Assembly (NCBI GenBank): GCA_036244855.1
Contig: BQKZ01000509.1
Location: forward strand, 66,663 to 85,112
Length of the DNA stretch: 18,450 nt
From: Temnopleurus reevesii
Taxonomy: Eukaryota > Echinodermata > Echinoidea > Temnopleuroida > Temnopleuridae
Direction of reading: 5' to 3'
In this document: piece by piece, positions 1 to 9,090 of the stretch
How the letters are laid out: each line of letters starts with the position of its first letter
How positions within the stretch are numbered: position 1 is the stretch's first letter
Program-made: the position numbers and the translations under genes
The notes under the pieces: generated by a model
What the model was told of the DNA's origin: nothing
The model's input: only the letters and a program-made list of their open reading frames with translations
The model's database searches: none

Positions 1-1480
1 TTCAAAGAAATACACATGTGGTGTATCCTCTTTGCACATGATAAAACCCATTGAAAAAAGTCACACCTCGAAACCAGAACAAAACCACGGTGAAACTTGG
101 CCACGCATTGCTACAGTTTATAGCACCAGAGATTAGAGTAGTTTATTCCCATTCAAAGTGTACTCCGTTAATGAAGCATGCTAGTTTCGGTTTCCTTTCG
201 TTATACTCGGCCTGCATTGAGTTAATTTGACATTTTCCTTCCTCAAAAATAAGTGGAGTACCCTGTTAGTTTCCTTCCTTCCGCGTACTTTATACTGTAA
301 CAAAAATAAACCACACTCAAATCTACTCTCATAACATTGTATAAGGCCAAAAGAAACAAATGTTTGGATGTCCAAGAATGACTTTTTTTAATTGCGTCGT
401 TCGGTTGGAAAAAGTCATTTTTTATTTTTCATTTCTTATTCTTTTATATTTGAAACAGACCTAACTAAAAGTCACTTTTCAGGCTGTATTTCTCATTTTT
501 TCCTATGATTTTAATGTGATTTTTATTTATTTTTGTTTTAATTTGAATGGAAAGCAAAAAGAGAAAGAAAAGAGTTCAGATCAGGCCATTTTCAGTGGGT
601 CAGGTCTGTCTTGTGCATCCAAACATTTGTTTTGCCTTACGATGCACTTGAATGGGTTTTATACATATTTTCATTGTTTAGGATACTTTTCTGGAATGTT
701 TTTTTTGTAATACAATTACACACTGCAAGATCAGGATACATCAAGAAAATATAAGTAATATTTCTCTAAATACAATTCAATTTGTCTAACATCCAATTGT
801 GTACAACATTCAACTTCATTTAGATAAGTATCAAAACCTATTTACCATTTACTCCCAAGATTCTATGTGTATAATTTGCAAGGAAATGGCCACGTATTAC
901 AGGTTTTTCTGGATATAGTGTCCCAGTGATATAAGGAGCACATAATTATAGACTCATACGTGATGATAAACGAGTACTACAACACAAGACTGTTTCTAAA
1001 CTGTAAGCTGTTGAGCTGTATCCTGTATACCTAGAATTTTCTCTTGGATAATATTTTCATGATTTTCTGAACCATGAATTCGCTGACATTTTATACTCAT
1101 AAGAATACCCATACAATGATCTACCAAAATATGAAAATAACAACTCGCTAATGAGGGAAAAGGTCTGAAATTCATCGAAATCGCTGAAATGTAAATATGC
1201 TAAAATATTGGCTTTTACAATAAACTGAATCATATTCTGCATTCTATGGCAATTTTTCTATTAATATTTCATGCTCTGATTATTATACTCCGTAGACAAT
1301 TTTCACCCCTATTATGGTTAACCAGAACACAATGGACGAGGAATTTATATTTCCTTTATTAATTTGATTTATGATTCGTGTGCGTTCAACCCACATCAGA
1401 CAAACAATGGTCAAGAGGTCTTGCTGTTTTTCGTTTAAAAACCGAGGAGTCGTCCCATGCCTAGTGGGAATGCGGCTGAT

Positions 1481-1584
1481 ATATTCTCAGCCATTTTAGA
1501 ATGGTGTATTGTTGATCGTAACCGAGGGGGGTAAGTTCCGCAGACCCTTAGGGGCAGCAACCTATTGTGCGTTATACATGAAGA
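1481..1584 (+). repeat. Direct repeat, copy 1 (partner at 1989-2083)
   Basis: It shares ctcagccatt, gtaaccgaggggggta, agaccct, ggggcag and a tail of g-rich to ttttacat words with the copy about 508 bp downstream, in the same order and orientation. It is non-coding. Whether it is a local duplication or two insertions of one element is unclear. Confidence 0.65.
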
Positions 1585-1988
1585 GTGTCTGCACTATATC
1601 GATATATGGAATAACACATGTTATTTCTTATCCCCCAAAACATCCCAAATTATGAATTTGAAGTGCAGATCTATACACGTATCATGTTACTTCAGTTTTT
1701 AATAATCTTAGGGTTCATAATTGAAAGTCATTTTTGGTATACTTCGGAAATATAACCCTGCTCATGACCCTGCTAATTCATAGTCCACTAATAATATTCA
1801 CGATGTTCACGATGTTTTCTCTTTTTTTCCCCCATTTTAACATGAATTCGATTTTATTGAAATGAGGAAGGTCGACTCTTATACTATTCTATTGATCTGG
1901 GCCAAATCATATCTGAATGTAAATGGAACTGATCACACTATTTTTTTTTTATTCATGAGAAAAACTTTGGATAACTACAATACTGCAG

Positions 1989-2083
1989 GTATACTCACAG
2001 CCATTCCCATTGTTATAGTAACCAAGGGGGGTATGTTTGGTAGACCCTCTGGGGCAGTGACCCTAGTGTGTTTTACATGGTTC
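1989..2083 (+). repeat. Direct repeat, copy 2 (partner at 1481-1584)
   Basis: It carries cacagccatt, gtaaccaaggggggta, agaccct, ggggcag and ttttacatg, matching the upstream copy with scattered substitutions and small gaps. Confidence 0.65.
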
Positions 2084-2379
2084 ACCTACAGCGCTTAACC
2101 AGTAGAACAAATTAGGCAAGTATGTTGCCGGGGTAAATATAATTTGGGAAAACTATTTTGAGCGTAGAAGAGAACTTGGACCCAGTTCTCATTATCAAAG
2201 TTAAGAGTTGGACTTTTTACAGAGGTGCATCTGGAATACCTTGCATTCACACATACATTGTAGGGGTACAGTCAAATGTGCTTTAGTGACCACCTGTCCA
2301 GAAAGACCACCTAACTCCTTAGAATGCAATTGGAAAGGAAATGATGTAGTTTAAAGGAGTGTATCATTCCATTCTGAAT

Positions 2380-2530
2380 ATTTACGCCTGAAGAAGAAGA
2401 GAGAAAGAGGATTGCCATGTTAACGTCTCCATCCGAAAGACGGTATGCGACCAGGCTTCGAACCCACAGGCAGGAACTAACCCAAGTCTATGACTGTCCC
2501 GAACAGCTTGATTTCAGGCACACGCCACAA
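2380..2530 (-). mobile_element. Degenerate tRNA-type SINE fragment
   Basis: On the minus strand, GGTTCGAAGCC (2464-2454) is a perfect RNA polymerase III B-box. A weak A-box-like TGGCGTGTGCC (about 2527-2517) lies upstream on that strand. Downstream (minus strand) is CCGTCTTTCGGATGGAGACG followed by TTAA, a string I associate with invertebrate SINE bodies from memory only. Ends, tail and target duplication are not resolved. Chance occurrence of the B-box is possible. Confidence 0.4.
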
Positions 2531-2640
2531 CACCTCAATCATGTAAATGCATCTATTTATACTGACCACCTGCTGTTAAAGACCACTTATTCTGTTTCCC
2601 TCTATGTGGTTGTTATTGACAGGTTTGACTGTATTAGAAA
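2530..2640 (+). repeat. Dispersed repeat family 1, copy a
   Basis: This stretch (gaccacctg, then gaccact, ttctgtttc and acaggtttgact) matches the reverse complement of 14561-14720 with gaps. A fragment of the same kind (gtgaccacctgtcc) is at 2286-2301, so the element may be larger and interrupted. It is probably a remnant of a dispersed transposon. The family is not identified. Confidence 0.55.
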
Positions 2641-3084
2641 TCCCATTTCCTATGCACCAGTATGGGCAGTCTTGTTGCCATTGCAACTTGTTTGGTTTCT
2701 TATTTCCTCCTGAGAAATAAATATAGCATAATTTGTATGAACATAAGAAACCTTTCATCAAATAAAACTTTATTTTTCATCTTCCGCCATTCAATGTTCT
2801 CACGCGATGTTCATATCGCCAGATAGGTTTGCGCTAGACCACCTCGATGTGGTCCGAAATTGACAATCTCACTCCATTCTCTTTATACTTACACTGCTCT
2901 TTGATAAAAAAAGTTATTATATAAATTATTATTGTCATGAGAACTGGTTGTGAAAAGAATTTTTGCGTTAGATTTTTGTGTTAGATTACCTTCATATGAT
3001 CCATGATTTGCATTGAAACCGCAGCATGTACAAAGGCCAGTCACTTTTTTTACTAGCACTATATTTAGTAATGAGAAATTTACA

Positions 3085-3101
3085 GGGGGGGGGGGGGGGG
3101 G
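3085..3101 (+). repeat. G17 homopolymer
   Basis: Seventeen consecutive G, next to the satellite-like array. It is prone to length error and can form quadruplex structures. A run of 11 C at 5158-5168 is a similar, shorter case. Confidence 0.95.
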
Positions 3102-3159
3102 CTCATTAACACTGCTAGATATGAATGCGCTCTCAATACAGCCTCTGTGCAAGCAGTCC

Positions 3160-3855
3160 CATCCCATTCTATCTGAATTGGGCCATCTACCTTAAAATGC
3201 TATGTTGGATGGACTGCATTGTTTCGCCTTGGTTTGATTCAAAATCGTCAGCTCAACCCCATTCTCATTTTTTTATTGGGCCATCCACCGAAAAATGCTT
3301 CATTGCGTGCTGTGGCTATGTTTAGTAAATTGGCACTGAAAAGAGAACAGAGAATGCCTATTGCCATTACCAGGTTGGAATGCATTGTATCGCCTTGGTT
3401 CGATCATAGACATACCACTATGGTTCGATTCACAATTAGCAATCCAACCCCATTCTCACCTCAAGGATGGGCCATTCAACCTAAAATTGTGTATTGCGCG
3501 ACTATTTTGAGAAATAAGAATGGGCACCGAAAAGAGAACAGGGAAAGCCCATTGCCATAGCCAGATATGACTGTGATAAACCACCTTGGTTTGATTTAAA
3601 ATCAGCAATCAAACCCCATTGTCACTTCTAAATAAGGCCATCAACCTTAAAATGCCTTGTTAATTTATGCAACTATTTTTAGAATTGAGAACTGGCACTA
3701 AAAAAGAGAACAGGGAAAGCCCATTGCCATAGCCAGATAGGACTGTGATAAACCGCCTTGGTTTGATTCAAAATCAGGAATCGAACCCCATTCCCATCAA
3801 CCTTAAAATGCCTTGTTACGCGACTATTTTTAGTAATGAGAACTGGCACTAAGAA
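3160..3855 (+). repeat. Satellite-like tandem array, ~170-190 bp units, about 4 copies
   Basis: The anchor CAACCCCATTCTCA recurs at about 3254, 3444, 3610 and 3782 with small changes. Each unit also carries 'gggccatc.accttaaaatgc', 'gactattttta', 'gagaactggcactaaaaagagaacag', 'cccattgccatagccag' and 'cgccttggtttgattc'. The last two units are the most alike. An outlying partial unit (tagtaatgagaaatt) lies at 3066. The monomer length is close to one nucleosome repeat. Confidence 0.85.
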
Positions 3856-4362
3856 GCACGCATCGAGGTCCAACTGTGTTTGGGTGGGTGTACAGACAAC
3901 AACCGTGGGATGGCTCTGCCAGAAGTATAACCACTTCAAAGAAACCCTCTATTGTCATGGAACAAGCCAAGTTCTCTATTCCAAGTAGTTGACAGTTTGC
4001 TCTCATTTTTATTTTCCTTCCCTTTTTTAAAATTTATAAATAGTTACTTCCGTTTGTCCTTATTTCTATTTTTGTCTTTGTCTTCAAACGTGAGGAAGTG
4101 GATTCCAACATTTTCCCCTTTTTTCAATCCTTGTGTGGATTACCCTTCACCTTGATTCTATTTAAAACCTTATTCACTAGATGACATTTTTTTTTCTTCA
4201 AAATACTGCAACCTTTACGTTGATTGACTTTAGTTCAAGAATAATGAATTCAGTTCTAATATCCCACAGATGAAATAAAATGCAAATTGGAATTGGTAAT
4301 ACAGGAAGCAAAATGTAATCTTTAAGGGTTGTAATTGACCTTCAGTTATCCATCATCAAAAC

Positions 4363-4397
4363 ATAATCATGAATTTAATAATCATGAATTTAATAAT
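4363..4397 (+). repeat. 15-bp tandem repeat, 2.3 copies
   Basis: The unit ATAATCATGAATTTA occurs twice perfectly and then begins again with ATAAT. Confidence 0.9.
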
Positions 4398-5879
4398 TTG
4401 GATCACAGAACTAGAAACATCTCTTTCACTTACTCAAAGACGTTGTTCAACATTGTTTTTGTTTTAAAATTGTCAACAACCAGATTTTAAGATAATGATT
4501 GATGATGATGAAGACAGTGATGATAGAGCGACTTCATGGCTGGATTCTACATTTCATGAGTGGAGAAACAAAAATTCCCCTTTACTGCCCTTTTTGACCA
4601 CTTTGAAACCATTCTTTGTAGGGTTTCCGTTGTTTATTCTATGTTCTATATCTTCTATGTTGCTATGCTGCGACACTGATCATATATATGTGAATCGCAT
4701 CAGAAAATCCTGACTAGCCAGACATAGGGGATGTTGCTAGAAAGTTGCAATTGTAAATTTTGTATTATAGCCATGTTATGATTATTTACTTTTCTAGAAT
4801 ACAAAGAAGATTTCATTCAAATAATAGAGAGTTGTCCACAACGAAGGCAAACTCCCAAATTTAGGGATCTCCTTGTCCAAAAACTCCAAAATATCTGTAT
4901 GGTAGGATATTTGCTTTAATGATGTAGACGGGTCATAAAGGTACACCATAGGTTTTATACTGTGAAGCAACATTTTGAATTTTATTTCGATTCTAACAAA
5001 ACTCATGAAATCTTACCTCCTTAAAGACGTCAAGATGACCCCCTTTCCTCTTTGCTTGGTTAAAACAAAAAATTAGATAAGAGCATCAATTGTATAAAGT
5101 ATCCTGAAGTAAACTCATTCATCAAGATATTTCAAAGCAATATCAAAGTATTCTAGACCCCCCCCCCCGAACTCATTGAGTATTGACATAAATGATCAAT
5201 TTATTGATCTACACGTAGCATCACTTTGCGGAGTATCTTCTATTATAATGTCGTACATGACGTAAATCACAGACACTCCTTGATTAATATTTTATCATAG
5301 ATTCAATATTTGATAGATATTGAACTAAATTTAGCCATGAGTTACTAAAAATAGGGTGGCTGTCTATAGATAGATATTGGATATCATTGTGTACACTGTG
5401 ATAAGAGTTACAGGTACGAGGACTACATTGGAATTTTAACCCTTTTGTTGTTAATAATCTATATTGAGTTGTTAAAACCACATATCTTGGAGTAAGTTTG
5501 GTGGCATATTATGGTTTCGAGATAGTTTCTTAGAATATTTGAAGCAAGATGGAAACATTTGAAATCTCTAATGGACTCCATTTGCATGACTGGTCACTTT
5601 ATTGATACTTAAAAATATTCAGTATTAGCAAAGTTCAATTTATGGAATAATTTGCCAATGACAGCATTCAGCGAGGACATTTTTTTTCCCTTTTATACCT
5701 TCAACGGGAGTTGTTTTCCTCTAAGGAGCTAAGAAGTGTTTTTATTCCTTGATAGTTTTTGCTCCTTGTTTATAGATTTGTTTTTGTCAATTTCACATCT
5801 CACGTTCAGTTTTCATTGCAATTGCGGTATCATATACCCTTATCCAATAGATAGTGTAAACGTGCATGTAATCAAACGT

Positions 5880-6180
5880 TTACACGAAGGAGACACTCAG
5901 GGCCAAAGCTAATCTGTCCAGTGTGCTTGCGATATCATGTGACTCGCAAAGCGGGTTAAGTGTTGAATGTGAACCCGGCGTTTCTATTACAAATGTGACT
6001 TCCGTTAAATTGTGGCGTTGCTGGCTTGTTGCTGAATCACTCATTTGCGCAGCCAAACGTGACACTGTCAATTAATGAGTTAGCGGTGTGGTGCACCGTC
6101 TCAGGAAATGCTATTACGGTGAAGCGCCCTCGATGCCAGGTTTGCATGCATGGCAGGAAGGTAGTCTTTATCCCAGACTC
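5880..6180. promoter_or_regulatory. GC-elevated intronic block; candidate non-coding regulatory element
   Basis: The base composition shifts from the AT-rich surroundings and many CpG-containing words appear (gcgatatcatgtgactcgc, acccggcg, tttgcgcag). It includes TCAATTAATGA (homeodomain-like core) and CATGTG. There is no coding signature or repeat structure. The call rests on composition only. Confidence 0.25.
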
Positions 6181-6463
6181 CACTTGTGAATAATATACAT
6201 GTACAAGGTTTAGAACTGTTGAAAACGAGTGAGATGCTGTAATATAAGAATATTTAAAAAACATGATTTGTTCCTTTATAATAACATTTTCACATTCCTT
6301 GATATTTCTCATACTTATGAAAAATCTGCACATTGATCACAAAATTGTACTATTCAAATCATGATTACATCTAAAATTGGTCAAATTATGATAGGAAAAT
6401 GTGAATTCAAATTTATATTCACATGTCATGGTTCCAAAGTTAATTTATGTTTCAGCGCTTCAG

Positions 6464-6690
6464 ACACCGCTCAAAAAAGTTGGGGATCACTCTTGAATCT
6501 TTACATAAATTTTGATCAATGTTTTTTTTTTAAATAGCCAAACCGTTTATATAGTTCATTGTAATCAAACATACTGTAATCAATTTAATTTCAGTTGTTG
6601 AATGATGCCACTCGCTCCAGTACACATCCTAAAGATGACCATTCTATTAGTAGTACAATTAAAGTTATCCTTAACTTTTTGGAGTAGTGT
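6464..6690. mobile_element. Short mariner-type MITE (~227 bp)
   Basis: The left end is ACACCGCTCAAAAAAGTTGG and the reverse complement of the right end is ACACTACTCCAAAAAGTTAA. They match at about 23 of 30 positions. ACAC..CTC.AAAAAGTT resembles mariner-like terminal repeats as I recall them. A TA dinucleotide follows the right end, but its partner on the left is not intact. The interior is non-coding and AT-rich. Confidence 0.6.
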
Positions 6691-7189
6691 ATGTTTTGAA
6701 ATGTGTACAAGTTCCGTCAATTAACGTTGATAACCTTGCTTATTCCACGCACTATATTTTAACTTCTATGGATCAACACACTTTTACAGATTATTTGTGA
6801 ATATGTTTGGCTCTATGCCTGCACTAATCAATGAAATGTTTTCATCTGTCTATTCCTGTTACCTCAATTCCTGTTGCATCAGCTCCACGATGCAAACATT
6901 TTGCAGTTTAACAGTTGGCAGTTTTGAGCTATTTCTTTTATCCTTTCTTGAAAAGTTAAGTGATTGAGTAGATGATAAAAAACAGAATATATGAATAAGT
7001 TGATACATCTGTAAAAGAAGTACTTAAGTGCATCCTCACTTCTCTAATGATGGCACTCTGAAGGATACCTAACAAATATTACACCATATGAACAATTCAG
7101 AAGTAACCCCAAAACATATCTCTTTAAAAACAAATAGTTAATCTATTCTAGTCATAATTCCAGTTTACTCTGACATCTTTCTCTTTTTC

Positions 7190-7268
7190 TAAGTTCTGCT
7201 AGGTGCACAGGGACTATTGCATAATTGTGTTATGCGCTATATAAAAATATTTCATTCTTCATTATTAT
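7190..7268 (+). mobile_element. Possible 3' tail of a retroposon
   Basis: The stretch gtgcacagggactatt..tatgcgctatataaaaat followed by attcttcattattat resembles the 3' ends of invertebrate non-LTR/SINE elements that finish with gcgctatataaa and ATT repeats. This is from memory; the rest of the element is not visible. Confidence 0.35.
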
Positions 7269-7613
7269 ACTTACAGTTAGGAACTTCTTCCCTTTTCCAT
7301 GATTTACTACCCAGATACATGTAATTGGCCTCAATAAATCATAAATATTTATGAATATAAATATCAAGTAAAGAATTGAATTTTCGAACGAATCATGGAT
7401 GAATGATTCCATACTTAAGACTACATAATATAATTTGTTAAACAATACCGTTATGGTTGTTCATGTCAAAGAGCATGATGGGTAATCTAACTCGTACAGA
7501 AGTAGTCTTGTGAAGTTTAAACACCCTAAAGTCACTCTGTACTAGAAAAATATCCTGGCATGCCTAGCATTTGAAACAACCGTGAAGGCACCTATTCGTC
7601 AAAGCAATGCTAG

Positions 7614-8051
7614 TATCAATATCATAACTGAACATGAATTTGAATGAATGAATATATGACAATGGATTACTATACTCCATTCAGACAATAGTGAGGTCTG
7701 ATATGAATGTAAATATAGATATTGAATATTGCAAATAAATTGTGGATTAATGATTACACACATGACTGAATGAAATAATTCTTTAAATAATTCTTCAAAG
7801 AAATGCAAGCATCAAAACCATAACTGAACATGAATTTGAATGAATGAACATGACAATGGAATGATGTACACCATTATGGCAATAGTGAGATAAAAAACTT
7901 AACTGAACATGAATTTGAATGAATGAACATGACATTGTACTGCTGTAATCCATTCAGGCAAAAGTGCGGTCAAAATCATAAATGAACATGAATTTGAATG
8001 AATGAAGATGACAAATGGACTGCTGTACTCCAATCAGACAGTAGTGAGGTT
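7614..8051 (+). repeat. ~80 bp minisatellite, 4 copies (one separated)
   Basis: The core ACATGAATTTGAATGAATGA recurs at about 7630, 7828, 7906 and 7987. Each is followed by gacaatgga, a 'ctgtactccattcagac' stretch and 'aatagtgaggt'. Copies 2-4 are directly adjacent (period about 78-83 bp). Copy 1 is separated from copy 2 by about 115 bp of other sequence. It is non-coding. Confidence 0.85.
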
Positions 8052-8931
8052 GCAACCCCTGACGTGACTCAAGTTCACTGCAGAGCTGTCTGACTTGGTG
8101 GTTGCACAGCTGCTAGTGGTTGTCCACATTTGTTGCTTGCTATCTCATATTAGGCCAGAAAGAAAATTGGATTCCCACAACGGACCTTCCCTCATTTTCA
8201 ATAAATTTATCTTCTTTTTAATGTGAAATAAAACCTGAAGAGTCATCTTCAGATGTTTTAGGGCTTTTTTCTCTATTCTAAGTCTACTTCAAGACTGTTC
8301 TGAAAAAAAAGAAGAAATAAATAACTTTTTCTTCTGACATTCACAATTTTTCATGAAAGTCATTTTTGGGTATCCAACATTTATTTGGATAGTATCCCAT
8401 GGAATTAGATGTGCGTTTACACTTCTCTATGCCTATTTTACTCCACGAAAGAATGTGAATTTATGCAGACTTTCACGGCCATTCATAGTAAATGTCACAC
8501 AAATGTCAGGTCAGAGTTATACAAAAGTATTGATTATAAATAAAATCAAATGCTAGTGTTGAGATTTATTGATGTCAAACTTTGTCCATTATCATGTTAT
8601 GAATGCACGTGTACTAAAAACCAAATATTTGTGAGCATTTTGCTTTCGTAAGTTTTGTGATCCGTCATTTACAAAAGCAGATAAGCAAATGCTCGCAGAA
8701 GTGCTAAAGATTACATATCTCTGGAAATTTACTTGCTTCTCAACTTTCCCATTTCTCATTAAAACCATCACTTCTTTGGTCAGAAAGTGTGGGAGGTCGA
8801 AGTTGAGAGATTAGAGGATAAATAAAGTCAAAATGCCATAATTGCTGTATTTCACATTTAATACATAATCCTTACATCAATCGATTGTTAACCGATTCCA
8901 CCTTCTTACTTTTCTTTTTGTATCTCCTCAG

Positions 8932-9090
8932 ATTTTGAATAAGAAAGAGAACAAGGGATGCGAAAGTCCTGATCCCGACTCTGAATCCTACATCCTGACG
9001 CCACGGACGGAAGCGAAATACCAGAAGATCAATGAGGAATTTGACAGAATGATGAATGGTAGAGGGGGAGCACCGCCGCCAATGAACAGG
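8932..9090 (+). CDS. mef2: MEF2 exon A: alpha2-type segment following the MEF2 domain
   Basis: The exon has 53 codons, with acceptor tatctcctcag at 8921-8931 and donor AGG|GTAAAA at 9091. It encodes I-LNKKENKGCESPDPDSES, then YILTPRTEAKYQKINEEFD, then RMMNGRGGAPPPMNR. In vertebrates this position, just after the MADS and MEF2 domains, holds one of two mutually exclusive exons. Alpha1 has LRKKGLNGCESPD and alpha2 has LNKKENKGCESPD followed by LTPRTEEKYKKINEEFD. The exon here is clearly the alpha2 type, which is the muscle-enriched choice in mammals and also resembles the Drosophila protein. The exon ends in phase 0, which matches exon B. An earlier GT at 9059 would end in phase 1 and break the frame, so I chose 9091. 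In-frame reading past the donor reaches a stop at about 9186. Confidence 0.95.

Larger units (their letters stand above)
1..8931 (+). other. mef2: 3' part of the long MEF2 intron upstream of exon A
   Basis: No convincing coding exon was found in these 8.9 kb. I looked for the MADS/MEF2 domain and for an alternative alpha1-type exon (LRKKGLNGCESPD) and recognised neither. A very short exon could escape notice. The repeats, satellite, MITE and minisatellite inside it are listed separately. The stretches 1-1480, 3860-5880 and 8060-8900 are AT-rich single-copy-looking sequence without structure I can name, apart from homopolymer runs and the small 15-bp tandem repeat at 4363. The intron ends with a good pyrimidine tract and tatctcctcag. 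Confidence 0.85.

Noticed and set aside
2388..2420. Arg-Leu-Lys-Lys-Lys reading resembling the start of a MEF2 alpha1 exon
   Set aside because: The match stops after a few residues, there is no acceptor in the right place and a stop follows at once.
2417..2713. 98-codon frame
   Set aside because: It spans the degenerate SINE-like fragment and dispersed repeat family 1, with no family resemblance.
4495..4713. 72-codon frame starting with an acidic stretch (IDDDEDSDD)
   Set aside because: The acidic start comes from a GAT/GAA-rich stretch; there is no recognisable domain, no clear splice or promoter context, and the rest is hydrophobic AT-rich translation.
5345..5354. CTAAAAATAG, a MEF2 consensus match in AT-rich intron
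   Set aside because: Several such words are expected by chance in this composition; nothing around it supports function.
9059..9060. Alternative exon A donor (ATG|GTAGAG)
   Set aside because: It would end exon A in phase 1, incompatible with the phase-0 start of exon B.
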